Under the pieces are notes generated by a model. The model was not told the origin of the DNA. It ran no database searches and was given only the letters and a program-made list of their open reading frames with translations. This document shows positions 10,701 to 22,097 of a stretch of DNA of 64,000 nucleotides, one piece after another. Position 1 is the first letter of the stretch. The number at the start of each line of letters is the position of its first letter. Position numbers and translations under genes: made by a program. This DNA is from Neoceratodus forsteri (Eukaryota; Chordata; Ceratodontiformes; Ceratodontidae): positions 368,735,501-368,799,500 of the forward strand of contig CM057451.1 in NCBI GenBank assembly GCA_016271365.2, read 5' to 3'.

Positions 10701-10974
10701 GGGATATTGTGAGGAAGTTCTTTTTCACAGAAAGGGTGGTGGATGCATGGAATGGCCTACCTCAGTAAGTGGTGGATATGAATACAGTGCAGGGCTTCCA
10801 CAGGCATGGGATAGGCATAAGGGAGCAGTACAAATAAGTATGAATAGATAGGACATTGACAGAGCAAAATGCCGATGGCACAGTCATAAGGTAGAAAAAG
10901 AAATGGGCAGACTGTATGGGCCTTGAAGTCCTTATCTGCCATCAGCTTCTATGTTTCTATAAACCTCTGTAGTG

Positions 10975-11910
10975 GTCTCATGTGGAGCCTGTCCCATGGG
11001 ACATTGTCAATTGTCACCGCCATGAACTCCAGCATATGAAGGTAGTCCCACGCTGGCCTGAGGGGTTGCCATTTGATTCTGCTGATGTGGTTGATTATAC
11101 TGTGGATCTTTTCCCCTGTAAGCATCACCTGATCCTGGAGCATACTGTTTTTTACTCCTAGATGTGATATGCACTGAGTTGACATTAGTTGGCTCTTTTT
11201 TAGATTGAGGATCCACCTGTGTTGTTGTAGACACTTTACTGCCAGATATGTGTTCTTTGGAGCCTCATCTCTTGTTCTCATCTGAAGTAGCCAGTTGTCC
11301 AAATAGGGGATGATGTGCATGCCCTTCTTGCATAGTGCTGCAGATAGAACTACTAACGTCTTGACCCTGCATGCCGACACCAGATCGAATGGGAGGCAGG
11401 GGTATTGATAATGTTCCTCCTTTATGGTGAGTCTCAGATATTTGATGGGTTTGATGTATTGGGATGTGTAGGTAAATCCTTTCAGATCTATTGAAGTCAG
11501 AAAATCTCTGGGTTGGATAGCCAGTAGTGTTGATAGCAGGGCCTCCATTTTGAATTTCTTGTGTATTATGAATTGGTTTAGATATTTTAAGTCCAGTACT
11601 GGTTGCATGCATCCCATCTTCTCCGGTACTACAAAGAATAAAGAGTAGACTCTGATGTTGATCTTTTCCAGTGGTATTGGCAATATAGCCCTGTTTTGAA
11701 TCATATCCACAGTTGCCAGGTCTATGGCCTTTCATTTCTTGGGGCAGCTTGGGACAAGGGAGATGATAAGTCTGTGTGGCACTGCCCTGCATTGAAACTC
11801 CATCATGTACCCCTGAGACAATACTTTCCTCACCCATTTAACTGTTGTCATGTGTATCCATTGTGATGTAGATTGATGTAGTCTCCCTGCCACTGGGGAT
11901 GTGCCTAGGC
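10975..11910 (-). pseudogene. DIRS reverse transcriptase remnant
   Basis: On the minus strand from about 11710 the reading LFFVVPEKMGCMQPVLDLK, then FLTSIDLKGFTY (motif A, Asp kept), IPYLDNWLLQM (motif C) and SHLGVK are recognisable as a DIRS-type reverse transcriptase. The catalytic pair at 11285-11311 reads LDN where the family has LDD, so the second aspartate is lost. The frame ends at 10975 where CR1 copy 2 is inserted; RNase H continues at 8513. Confidence 0.85.
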
Positions 11911-13273
11911 CCACGCTGTCTTACTGCTTCTTGAAGCTGCTGTGGAAATTGGGCTTGGTAGCAGAATTGTTATAAGCTTTGTTGCCATTGAATCTTGACT
12001 TGTTGCCTGACATTCTCTGTTGAAACTTCGGTTTTGCAGTCCATTGTCTGGAGTCCTGATTATTCTGGGGTCAGTCTCTTGGCTTGAAAGCTTTAAATTT
12101 GGGCTGAAATGGGTGGTCAGATGGAAGTTTCTGGTCTTTGACCCTTTTAGACTTCCTCCCACCAGATGTGTCTTTGAGGAAGGGAGTGAGCCTGTCACCA
12201 AAAAGGTGTCCATCTTTGAATGACAGTTTCATTAGCATGGTCTTTGATTTGTTGCCTGCCTGCCAAGATTGTAACCAAAGGGCCCATCTAGCTCTGTTCA
12301 CCAGAACGGAGATCCTAGAACTAAATTTGGGAATGTCAGATGAAGCATCTGTTAAATATCTTACCACCTGTAAGGCGCATTTTGCCACATATCCACAGAT
12401 GCTTACCCTTCTGGGACAGATTCTGCCAGGGACTCCGTCCATCTGAATAGTGCTCGGCTGGTTAACCAGACAGCTGTGTCTGCTGACGATATCATCCCTG
12501 ATGCTTCATGGATCTTTCTTGGGTGTTCCTCTATTTTTTATCCATAGGCTCCTTCAAGGTAGTTGTGCTGTCTGTGGGGATGGTTGTGCGCTTGGAGAGT
12601 GCAGATACCGGCTGGTTGACTTTAGATGCCTTGAGCCAGGCTTTCTTCCTTGATGCCAACACTGGGCATGATTTTCAACCATGTGCTTCTCTGGCAGCCT
12701 GGCTAGTTCTCGTGCCTCATGTTCTTTGTTAATAATTATGCCAATTGCTTGGTAGGACAGAAAAATGTGGTCTAGAGGATGAATCTTCTGCTGCAAGTAG
12801 AGGGCCCATTGAGGTAGATGGTTTTGGGGCCTCCTCCGCGATCTCAGTGTTTCTTGTACCAGCCTGATTAACTCTTCAGTATTTTTGCCATGGCATAGTC
12901 TGTTGGACTTGTCTGGTTCCTGTTCTTCGGATTCTGAGCAGTGTAGATTAGAGATTCTTTTGTGTGACGATTTTCATCTCTTGCAGGTGGGTTTGCCTGA
13001 TGATGAATCTTAGACCTCTTTCTTCATCAAAGATGTTGGTGCACTTGTTTTAATTTTTTCCAGTAACTGGACAAGGAGTTGAGCCTGATTGGCATCTAGG
13101 GCCAACAGGGCTATCTGAAGATGCAGTAGCTGTGTTGGAGAAACCTCCTGCTCTTGCTGGCATGATCCAGCATCTTGATGATACTGGCCATCTGTAATGA
13201 TGCACACCATGCAAATCTTTTCTCCTATGTGGGATTCTGGGAAAACTATTCCACATTCCTCACACTTGGCCAT
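11905..13273 (-). pseudogene. DIRS gag-like protein remnant
   Basis: Several minus-strand frames cover a gag-like protein. The N-terminus at 13273 begins MAKCEECGIVFPES followed by GEKICMVC, giving a CxxC...CxxC pattern that could bind zinc. The C-terminal portion (12442-12071) has RARWALWLQSWQAGNKSK and LFGDRLTPFLKDTSGGRKS, the pattern typical of DIRS gag proteins (RALWLKxW, LFG). At least three frameshifts separate these parts. The protein would package element RNA; that role is by analogy. Confidence 0.7.
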
Positions 13274-13279
13274 GATTAT

Positions 13280-14140
13280 TTATCTTTGTGTGATTCTGTG
13301 AGAAGTAGACAGAGAATAGTGGATCAGATGTGTCAGAAAGTCATAAACAGTATGTACACAAAATTGAGTGGTAGCTCTAAAAAAAAGGAATGAAACTTGT
13401 GTGAGGCTTGTCAGGAGAGCCAGAAGTGCATGCATACTCTTGTAAGATAGTCCTATGAGGCCCCTGAGAGAGTTATGGGGGACAAGAACCAGAAACTATA
13501 TCCCTGAGCAATGCTCCACCCCACTGCCCCTTTAAGGTATGGCTGAGGGGAGAATAAGCCATCAACAAAATGGCCACTCCCTGTGCTGCCTCATAAGCAG
13601 GCTCCAAAGTGGCTGTTCCCCATGCCGACTACGTAAATCAGAAGGGAGGTGGAAACCTAAGATGGCCATTGGCACTGTAGAACAAGAAGAAGAGGCAAAC
13701 TAAGATTGCCATCAGAACTCCAACCACAAAATGGCCGCCTAAATCCAATGTAGTCTGCAACGTTCATTGAGCAGATCCAGGTAAGATGGTTGCCTTGATC
13801 TTGCGAGACCAGGCAGGAGAATAGGGCCCTTGTATACAGTTCAATATGGCCACTGGAGTTCTCACGAGATTTCAGATGAAATCTTGTCAATGGCCTGAGA
13901 AGAAGGAGGAATGATGAGGACCCAGCCCAGGCTTAGAGCATGGTGGTGTATTTAAAAATGCCTGAAGCCTTCATGCTGGAGGAGGTGGCATGCTGAGGAA
14001 AACCAGCCAGCTTACTGGATCACAAGGTAGGGAAACAGGTAGGCAGGAAGTAGCAGGAGTTCAGGTACTTAAAATCACAGTTCACTCAAGGTTCAAGTGT
14101 TCTGGCCGGGAGGGTAGAAACAGTTAATTCCCAAGAGTAG
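13280..14140. other. DIRS leader region, no gene seen
   Basis: Between the gag-like start and the leader repeats I see no coding sequence. It probably belongs to the DIRS 5' untranslated region, possibly with other old insertions. Nothing else can be supported. Confidence 0.5.
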
Positions 14141-14141
14141 T

Positions 14142-14410
14142 GGTAGACGCTACTGGAGGTTCTGCTTCTTTGGCACAGGATGCCAGTATTCAGCGTGAGG
14201 ATGCTACAAGAGGGTCCTCACCTGACAGAGAGATACGTGACTACAAAAGTTTGTGTGAGGATGATACAGGAGGGTCCTCACACAGCCTTAGTGCTGCAGC
14301 TTGGGGGGAGGGGGGCACAGACACTAAGTGGGTCTCGACTGAGCACTGTTTCTGTTGAGGTGAATCATATCTGTTATAGTAGGGGGACACTACAGGAGGG
14401 TCTCCATGCC
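14142..14410. repeat. Degenerate tandem repeat in the DIRS leader
   Basis: Four versions of a motif like ctacaggagggtcctc occur at about 14147, 14203, 14263 and 14391. The middle two (14197-14220 and 14257-14280) are 60 bases apart and differ at only two positions across 24 bases. The flanking sequence is only loosely conserved. Confidence 0.6.
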
Positions 14411-14798
14411 ACTCTGCTACAGTCCCAGTTTATAGGTGTATGTTGGACTGAAAGTGGGGCTGCATGGCTAGGTCCTGGCCCACAAACCTGAATCTCTATG
14501 CTGGAGAGATCAGAGTGTTCAAGAAGGAAAGAAATGAAGAAACCTAGCATGTAACTGAAGATCCCTACTTGTGCTAATGATGTTGCAAGACTCCTAGTGA
14601 AATTGGGGCTAAATACTAGGAGGAAGGTGAAATAATTCATAATTTGTACCTGATATGTTGGAAGCTGACTGGAATTACGACCAACCTCTCTGGATGAACA
14701 AAGTAAACTGGAGCTGCCAGGATGGGCTGGGAGTTGGACTCCCGCCAACTCAAATTTGATTGGATCGTGCATCAGCCTATAGGATGGACAGGGAATAT

Positions 14799-14845
14799 CC
14801 CATTGGTATTGACTGCGGAGTACAATAAAGGGTATGATATATAAT
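14799..14845 (-). repeat. DIRS inverted terminal repeat, right
   Basis: The partner of 6462-6510 in inverse orientation, with cattggtattgactgc in its centre. It marks the 5' end of the minus-strand DIRS element. Confidence 0.85.
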
Positions 14846-14850
14846 GGCAC

Positions 14851-15485
14851 ATTGCAATAAGGTCCACAGATTCTTGAATCTGTCTGTTGTGGTGAAAGGC
14901 ATGAGTCCTATTGTCATGACAAAGACTGGCATAATCCCTCACACCTGACATTCAATAGAGGTAATTGCTCAGGATGGCACTAAAACAATTATCCCTTCTG
15001 CCTGTAAATGGGATGAAAGAGGTAATGCTGTTTTGAAACCGTACTAAAAGATTTTGTACAGTAGCCAGCCTAATTTTCTCCTGGACAGGTTTTTACTGAC
15101 TTAGATTCAGGCTTGGCTAGATCACCTTACCAGTACTAACATATTCATGCCTAGTAGGAATTAACACAGAAAACGTTTGTAAAGCAGCAATGAACCAACA
15201 GCAAAGCAATTATAGATATTACACTACTACTAAGAGTACAAATTAACAGGCATGGTTGAGTAGCACTACAAATGACATCAGCAGTCTGGAGGCATGCTGA
15301 CTCAACATAAAGCTACTTTTGGAAAATGGACCACACCAAAAAAGCACCACAAAAAGTATAAAATTGTCAATTTCTGTCACAAAACCTGTAACGTACATAG
15401 TTTTTATAGCAATACTAATTGAGCGGTGCTGCCTATTTTAGTTTAAAAAAACATTTCTTCTCAAAAATGGGCCTGAAAACAACAA
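14851..15485. other. No recognisable feature
   Basis: AT-rich sequence between the DIRS element and Tx1 copy 2. I see no coding frame, repeat ending or structured element. Confidence 0.5.
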
Positions 15486-15559
15486 TATGGGACCTGTTTG
15501 TTTTGGACAGGGAAATTTATTGTCAGATCGAGTGATCCCTGGAACGGCTGGGGTGATAC

Positions 15560-16920
15560 ACTGCAATAATGAACCCATCATAACCTGTATAGTGTGGCCT
15601 CTTTCCAACAGTATTACCAGTCTCTTTACCAAAAAAATATGCCAGAACAATCACCTGGGCATGGTACGCAACATTGCTTAATTCAGATAACACTTCCCAA
15701 CCTAACGGAGGTGGAGAAAAACATGATAGATGCCCCATTAACACCAGAAGAAATAGGGAGGATAATCACTGATATGCACACAGGAAAATCTCTGGGCCCA
15801 GATGGGATTAACACTGAATCCTACCAAACATTTTGGCAGCAGTTAGTACCACTACCAATTAAAGCTTTTAATGTGGGAGGAGGTACGAGTGATTTCCCAA
15901 GCTCCTGACAATCTGCTTTCATAGCAGTAATTCATAAACCTGGTGAGCCACCAGACTGCTGCAAATCCCATTCTATTTCTTTGCTAATCGTGGACTCAAA
16001 AATACTCACAAATGTTTCAACTCAAAGGGTTAATAGGGTTTAGAAACTAGTCCATACCGATCAATCTGAGTTTATCCCAGACTGGCACCTAACAGATAAC
16101 ATACAGCGTTGCCTCAGTGTTTCTCCTGTGGGGAAAAAGGCCAAAGTCCGACAAATTGCCATCGTGATTGATGCTGATCAGTTTAGCTGGGACTTTTTTT
16201 GCAACCCTGAAAAAATGTGGATTTGGGGACCATTTTTGTTGTTGGATTCAGGACTTGTTCTTTGTACCCACTGCTAGGGTCAAGGTAAATGACACTTTAT
16301 CAGATTCGCTTTCAATCAGCTGTGGCACTAGGCAAGATACCCATCATCACCCTTGCTGTTTGTGCTTAGTATAGAACCCCTAGCAGCAATGGTGACGTCT
16401 CATCCAGACCTGGAAGTCATTACACTGAGGGGAGGAAACCAGGATATCACTATATGAAGATGGCACTATGCTATGTTTAAGAAACCCAATTCTCACCTTC
16501 CCAATACTATATGATATATTACAAGAATATGGTAGGGTGCCAGGATTCAAAATTAATTAAGGGAACATTGAGGTAGTTCTTATTAGTGGTACCATGATGC
16601 CCACACTTGAGCAGTTCATTCTCTTTTGATGGGTTACTTCTCAAATCTGTTACCTGGGGAAACACATTCAAGTAGGACTGATGGGACTGTATCAGGCAAA
16701 TTATGGCAAATAAAAGAGGTCCTCACAGATCTCAACAGATGGGAATTGCTCCCCCCAGCTATGTTGGGGAAGGTGGCATCCATTTGTATGAATGTTTTAC
16801 CCAGGTTCCTCTTCCTTTTCCAATCACTTCTCCTAAACATCCCCCAGACGGATTGGAACAAGCTAAATAAAGCACTACCTCGGGTTATCTGGGGTAAGAA
16901 AACAGCTAGGATGTGCTAGG
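15560..16920 (+). pseudogene. Tx1 copy 2 reverse transcriptase remnant
   Basis: FQQYYQSLYQKN and LTPEEIGRIITDMHTGKSLG then PDGINTESYQ open the domain at 15600-15825. Later HLTDNIQRCLSV, LSIEPLAAM (EPLA box) and ISLYEDGTML can be read. The last lies at 16444-16476, so the YADD motif has become YEDG and is catalytically dead. C-terminal traces such as QTDWNKLNKALPRVIWGKK follow to 16920. Many stops and frameshifts. Confidence 0.82.
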
Positions 16921-17264
16921 AGGACTTACAGGGACCAAGAAATCAAGGAGGGTGGTGCTCCCCAACTTCAAAGTTTATTATCAGATGGCTTAGTTTTTCC
17001 CTCAGGTAGCCTATAAGAAAAAAATCCAGACAATGTTTGGATCTCAGAGGAACTTTGTAATAATCAAGGTTACCATCCCTTAGAGATGTTTGGTGCTCCA
17101 ATGGATAGACTGATTCTCTCAGCTGCCACAAATCCATAGGTACAGCAGCTCTATCGGACCTGGGGAATGGTCAGGAGGGATCTTGAAATTGCCAGTTCTT
17201 TAACATCCTTTACTCACATACAAAGATACCTGGAATTCACTACTCTGAGAATTAATCACACAGA

Positions 17265-17432
17265 AACATAGAACACAGAAACATAGAACACAGAAACACA
17301 GAACATAGAAACATAGACATAAAACATAGAATTTGACGGCAGATAAGGACCGCTTGGCCCACCTAGTCTGCCCATTTCCCTACCTAATGGATGAGCTGCA
17401 GATCCTAGTTAACTAACAACCTGTTTCCTCCT
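17265..17432 (-). mobile_element. CR1 3' end fragment with expanded tail repeat
   Basis: The CR1 terminal module in minus orientation (ggcagataaggaccgcttgg) preceded by an enlarged tail at 17265-17325, made of units such as cagaaacatagaa. Only about 110 bases of 3' untranslated sequence remain. It sits inside Tx1 copy 2, between reverse transcriptase and C-terminal domain. Confidence 0.8.
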
Positions 17433-17439
17433 TGTCTAG

Positions 17440-18370
17440 GTGGAAGAGACTGTGTCTTGTTCATTTTTTACAGTTAGTGTGGGAGGAGATACCTAAGACA
17501 TTTGCACAAATGCAAACAGAGTTTACACTACGTAGGGTTGATCTGTTCAGATACCTACTGGTAGTATCTTTCCTCAGGATGGGCAACAGGATTAGGGAAA
17601 TTCAGACAGCTCCACATATGATATTTCAGGTTTTTGAACATGCAGCAGATGGACAAATATGAAAAAACTGTATTTCCCTGCTTGTCTAAACCCTTTCACA
17701 TCATAGGAAACAGCAGCCACCTCCTTTTCACCAGGCATGGGAAAGAGAGTTGGGCTTATGCCTTAACCCTCAGGAGTGGAAGTACATTTGGGAGAGAGTA
17801 TATCACACCTCAGCTTCCAGTAACTGAAAGGAATTTAGATGGAAGATTGTGAGCCAATACTTCCTCACTCCATCTAGAACAAAGCATTACATGAGGGGCA
17901 ACACTGACTATTGTTGGAAGGAATGTAGTGTGGTGGACACTCCTTACCACATCTTCTAGGATTGTCCCCAGAGTCAGTCTTTGGATGGAGATGGGGCAAA
18001 AGTATGTCCCAGTGGCAGGGATATCTGGTACTCCAGATTTTGCACATCTGACTCTTAGGTCAGCTTCCCAAGGGTAAAAGATCAAAATGTTAAAAATCAT
18101 TTTTGGGTATCCTTTTGGCAGCAGCAGGTAAAGCAGTCACTAACAGATGTCTAACCCAAATTCCTCCCACACTAAAAGACTGGATTTCTATTGTTAAAAC
18201 TATATATTGAATGGAAAAAATCATTGCTGACCTCCGTCTCCAGATGGATAAACTGTTGGTGGTCTGGCTCCCATTTATGGGCTTAACTAAAGAACTCGAA
18301 GGGAGAATGGTCCTTTCCCAGCAGGCAGAGATGTATTGATACATCCTAGTTGTGACACCCGGGCAGTGGA
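17440..18370 (+). pseudogene. Tx1 copy 2 ORF2 C-terminal domain remnant
   Basis: Reads FTLRRVDLFRYLLVVSFL at about 17520-17575, then NTDYCWKECSVVDTPYHIF near 17905-17960, which is the Cys/His block seen as CWRICGEERAHHSHIF in copy 1. Stops and frameshifts throughout. The rest up to 18590 is AT-rich 3' untranslated sequence. Confidence 0.72.
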
Positions 18371-18590
18371 ACATTATTATAGAATATAATGAAACTATTA
18401 CACTTATTCTGCTTCATGAAGTTATATGTTCTTTCTCCTTGTTTATGTTATATATCTGTAGGGTTTTTATGCTGGTATTTAATTGCATCAATAACAGAGC
18501 AAGTCATACATTATGAAGGAGATTATTTCACCATATGCTGAAACTGTGATGGACTTATCTCCACCTGAACCCTTGCTATCTTCAAGATTA

Positions 18591-20870
18591 TTTATTTATT
18601 TTATTTATTTATTAGAATTTTAGTAACCGGGTAAGTTCACTGAGACCATGCAGTCCCTTTTTCAGTGACCAAGATGAACACAGTACAATAGATAAATACA
18701 ATAATAATATACAAGATACAGAGAGATTTAACAATACTGCAAAAATCCTTACAGTGGAAAGCCAGGTAAGTAACGTAAAACTGATCAGGCATTAAGCATA
18801 CTGTATATAAGTAAACAGAATAACTAATATTATACAATATATACATAGCAGGAACATGAGACCAGGTAGATTACAAGATACATCTATCAGAGTAATATAG
18901 ACTAGGCATTAACGACACTATAAGGGTTATTTAAAGCAATTACAGAGGAGAGGGGTTAGTAGGAAAGAGGTACGCTCTTTTTTGAAGGAGGATAGGGTGG
19001 GGCAGGAGAGTAAGTTAGGGGGGAAGGAATTCCAAGCAGAGGGAGCTGAGGAGGTGAATGAGCGCTTACCCGATAGGCGTTGTGTCTTCTGGATTGCTAA
19101 TAAGGGTAAGAAAGTAGATCTAAGCGTGCGTGTGGGTGTTTTTTTGTAAATGATTCCTCTTAGACAAGGGGGATTAAAGAGCTTGATAAGTTTGAATACA
19201 AAGCATAAGGTGTGAAACTGTAACCTTGAGTCACAGATAGGCCATTGAAGAGAATACAGGGCCTCACAGTGGTGTTTTCTGGAGTCCAATCCTATGATAG
19301 AGTTGCCGCACCTGTGCAAGGGAAGATGATTGGGTGGAGAGTAGTAGAGGGGCACCATAGAACAAAATAGGTAGAAGGGATGTTGATGCAATCTTTTTAC
19401 AGGTGGCATTGGATAAAAAAGGGCGGAGGCGGTATAATAACCTGAGCTTCTGGTTTACTATTTTGGTAAGCTGAGTTGCATGATGCTCCATTGAGAAGGA
19501 GGCATCTAAGTGAACCCCAAGGTATTTAAAAGTACTAACCACTTCTATGGGGTCTCCTGACTGTGTACTGATCTGGAGCTGTTTGGTAGGTTTGGGGGAC
19601 GGGTTATGGAAAAGCATAGCTTTTGTTTTTTTCATATTTAGAATTAGGTGATTGTCAGAGAACCAGGTCTCAAGAACAATGAAATCAGAGTTAAGGCTTT
19701 GGTTAAGCCAGTCTATATTGTTAGATGAGCAAGTATAAGATTGCATCATTAGCATATAATTGCACTCGGGCGCCACAGAAGTTGAGAGCTCGTTGATAAA
19801 AAGCGAGAATAGTATCGGGCCAAGAATAGAACCTTGGGGTGCTCCGTGCGAGATAGGCCTTGAAGAAGAGAGTGAACCAGACCATTTTACTTTTTGCTAT
19901 CTTCCAGTGAATTAGTCATGGAACCATGTGAGTGCTAAGCGATCTAGACCTAATTGATGCAATTTACCAAGGAGAAGGTGGTGGTTGACTAGATCGAAGG
20001 CTTAAGTCAAGTCGACAAATACTCCACCGGTTAGAAGACCAGCATCACTTGCATTAAGAATGTCAGTCGAGAATTTGACAAGGGCTGTGGTGGTACTATG
20101 GCCCTTCCTGAAGCCATGCTGGCAGTCTGTGAGAAGATGATGTAAGTCTAGGTAGGACTGTAGCTGAATGTGCAGGATCTGCTCCAGGATCTCTTAGCCA
20201 GTGGGCAGAGACTTGAAATAGGCCTATAATTTTCCACAGCCTGGGTCCTCCCCTTATGGAGGGGGACCACCACAACCACTTTCCAAAGACTTGGGACTTC
20301 ACCAGAGAGGATGGATTTATTTAGAAGATCACAGACAGGTGCGGCGAGTGCTGCTGCCCTAGAAACCTGGGTTCTAATGTGTCATGACCATGGGAGCTCT
20401 CTGACTTAAGATTTGATAACAGCCTGAGGACTTCTCTTCTAGTCGCTATTTTTGGGTGGAAATGGGGTCAGGAGCCAAGAGTGGCGTGATACTGAGTAGG
20501 GATAGAGAAATCTGAGACTGGCGGCAGGTGAGCTGTGTACCTATCAAGGTCAGTGAGGAACTGATTAATTCCTTTTGCAATGGACAGGGGATCTTGAAGG
20601 AGGTGGCCGCCAGATGGTATGGAGCTTGGATATTGGGTCGCTTTACCTTTGATCAAAGACTTGATATGTTTCCAGAATTCTTTGGACTTGCTGAGATTCT
20701 CAGTCTGAAGTGAGCGGAGATTGGTACATTTAGCACGCTGTATCCTATTTTTACACTTATTTCTCAGCTGTCAATAATATAGCCAATCAGAATGAAGGAG
20801 GCTGTGTTTATAGGTCTTCCAGGCTGCATCACGACTCTTCATGAGGGTCCTGATTTCAGTAGAAATTGCT
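18591..20870 (-). mobile_element. L2-like LINE copy 1, inserted in Tx1 copy 2
   Basis: A minus-strand LINE of the CR1/L2 group. Its 3' end at 18591-18617 is a run of tttatttatt units (taaa repeats on the element strand), next to agtaaccgggtaag, matching the 3' ends of the L2-like copies at 31156 and 41085. It is 5'-truncated in the first part of the reverse transcriptase near 20870. Confidence 0.8.
18930..20110 (-). pseudogene. L2-like copy 1 reverse transcriptase and C-terminus
   Basis: Minus strand: FVDLT-stop-AFDLVNH (motif A), PISHGAPQGSILGPILFSLF (motif B), then QLYANDAILY at about 19735-19770, so YADD has become YAND. Thumb sequence with STFKYLGVHLDASFS follows. The C-terminus has TQRLSGKRSFTSSAPSAWNS and FPPNLLSCPTLSSFKKE, the usual ending of L2/Rex-type proteins. 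Frames change at about 19760 and 19400. Confidence 0.82.
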
Positions 20871-21189
20871 AAAGAATGTATCCCATATTAATTTAGAAAC
20901 AGGAATATAGACCTCTTATGTATGCTATTCTGTACAACTGTCCTACTTTTTTGTCAGTATTGTGTACTTAGTATGACTAAGGCAATAAAGAAGTTTGAAA
21001 AAAAAAATAACCTTTATAGTAACTGATGACACAAGTGATGAAGTAATAGAGCAAGATCTTGAAAACAATGCAGCAGTAAAAGAACGCTACAATGACAATA
21101 TTTCCAATATGGATGGTGGTGGGTCAATAAACTCAGTAGTGTGTACAGGTTACTGCTTGCATTTGCTGGCAGAGACTAAGAAAAAGTGT

Positions 21190-21711
21190 TTTTAAGGAAA
21201 ATCCTCATTCTGTCCACCTTGCACCAATCAGGTTTGAACACGTTTTTTACAGGAGGTTGACAAGGTTTTTGCTAGTACAGTCCCCGCCATTTGCAGGAAT
21301 CTCACAGCTGAGGAAGTCTTGGCTGTGGTTGAACTGAAAAAAACTTCTGAACATAGTGACTAAACTTGTAGATAAGGGGGGGAATGTAGTACTAATGAAG
21401 TGACTTTTATAAATCTAAGGTCTGAGAACTACTGGATGTAGAATCTAATTACCAAAGGTTTCAGGGTGATCCGACCAGAATATTCCAGAAAGAGCTGCTG
21501 AATTTGCTAGAAAGAGCTAAAATTTAGGTGATATTACACAGTCAGAATTCAGATTTATATGGAATGACTGCCCTGTAATACCAGTTATGTACATCTTACT
21601 CAAAATCCATGAAGATATACATGATCTCTCAGGACACTTTTCTAATATCAGGCATTGGCTCATTAACCAATAATCTGTGTAAGTTTGTTGATTTTTTTCT
21701 TGAAGTACTGT
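21190..21711 (+). pseudogene. Penelope-like reverse transcriptase, N-terminal and finger part
   Basis: Reads NLTAEEVLAVVELKKT (about 21299-21346), KLVDKGGNVVLMK (the DKGG block), ERAKIxGDITQSEFRF and PVIPVMYILLKIHE (family: PxxPxxYxLPKIHK), ending VDFFLEVLYT at 21711. These are the landmarks of the region before the palm in Penelope-like reverse transcriptases. Frameshifts occur near 21350 and 21400. Interrupted at 21712 by a CR1 3' end. A small frame at 20995-21195 just upstream may belong to the N-terminus but is not recognisable. Confidence 0.75.
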
Positions 21712-21895
21712 ATACATATATACATACATGCATATATACATACATAATGTCGGCAGATAAGGACCCCCATGAACCATCTAGTTTGCCCAGTATTACACCC
21801 ACTACTGAGCTCCCCCCCGATCCTCCCTTTCCCCCTTTCTCCCCAGGATCTCCAAGTCCATGTACATAGGCTTGATTTGTATGTACATGACACAG
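21712..21895 (-). mobile_element. CR1 3' end fragment with TATG-type tail
   Basis: A minus-oriented CR1 terminal module (gtcggcagataaggaccccc at 21749) preceded by a tail of tacata/catgcatata units at 21712-21747. About 110 bases of 3' untranslated sequence follow. It interrupts the Penelope-like element. Confidence 0.72.
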
Positions 21896-21899
21896 TGTA

Positions 21900-22097
21900 A
21901 GTACCTGAAAGATTGGAAATGTTCCAATGAAAATTGGATCACATCTTTCTGGGAATAGATGTTGAATCCCTAGACACATGCATTGGTCATGATCTTGGTG
22001 CCAAGGCATGTGAATACTTCCTATTACAGCCTCCAATCAAGCAGGAGTTCCCCAAAATATTCCTGCTGGAAGCTCTCAGATTTGTACTGAGTCACAA
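21900..22097 (+). pseudogene. Penelope-like reverse transcriptase, palm motif A part
   Basis: Reads YLKDWKCSNENW, then FLGIDVESLDTCIGHDLGAK, where the family has DVxSLYTNI, followed by FPKIFLLEALRFVLSHN. The motif A aspartate at about 21958 is kept. The reading stops at 22097 where CR1 copy 3 is inserted and resumes near 27390. Confidence 0.78.

Larger units (their letters stand above)
8522..10972 (+). mobile_element. CR1 LINE copy 2, inserted in the DIRS element
   Basis: A 5'-truncated CR1 of about 2.45 kb that splits the DIRS pol gene between its reverse transcriptase and RNase H. It starts within the endonuclease, contains one of the best kept CR1 reverse transcriptases of the window, and ends with the CR1 terminal module ccttatctgccatcagcttc followed by the tail ttctatgtttctat at about 10955-10968. 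No target duplication is seen, as usual for CR1. Confidence 0.88.
6345..14850 (-). mobile_element. DIRS-type tyrosine-recombinase retrotransposon, heavily nested
   Basis: A minus-strand DIRS element. Evidence is the order gag-like protein (13.3-11.9 kb), reverse transcriptase (11.9-11.0 kb), RNase H (8.5-7.0 kb), a recombinase C-terminus (6.75-6.54 kb), and inverted copies of the same terminal sequence at both ends. Three later insertions break it: a CORE-SINE (6779-7010), a long SINE-like repeat (7418-7988) and a CR1 LINE (8522-10972). Most of the recombinase is missing. DIRS elements integrate by a recombinase rather than an integrase, and no target duplication is expected or seen. The outer limits are approximate. 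Confidence 0.85.
15490..21007 (+). mobile_element. Tx1-type L1 LINE copy 2, split by two insertions
   Basis: A plus-strand Tx1 LINE starting just before its reverse transcriptase and running to a tail caataaagaagtttgaaaa plus an A run at 20977-21007. It is interrupted by a CR1 3' fragment (17265-17432) and by an L2-like LINE (18591-20870) in its 3' untranslated region. The last segment, 20875-21007, is assigned because it completes a Tx1-like 3' end (compare 6260-6335) right after the L2-like insertion. More decayed than copy 1. Confidence 0.78.

Noticed and set aside
20995..21195. 66-codon frame as a gene
   Set aside because: It starts in the A-rich tail of Tx1 copy 2 and shows no recognised domain; at most it is part of the Penelope-like N-terminus.
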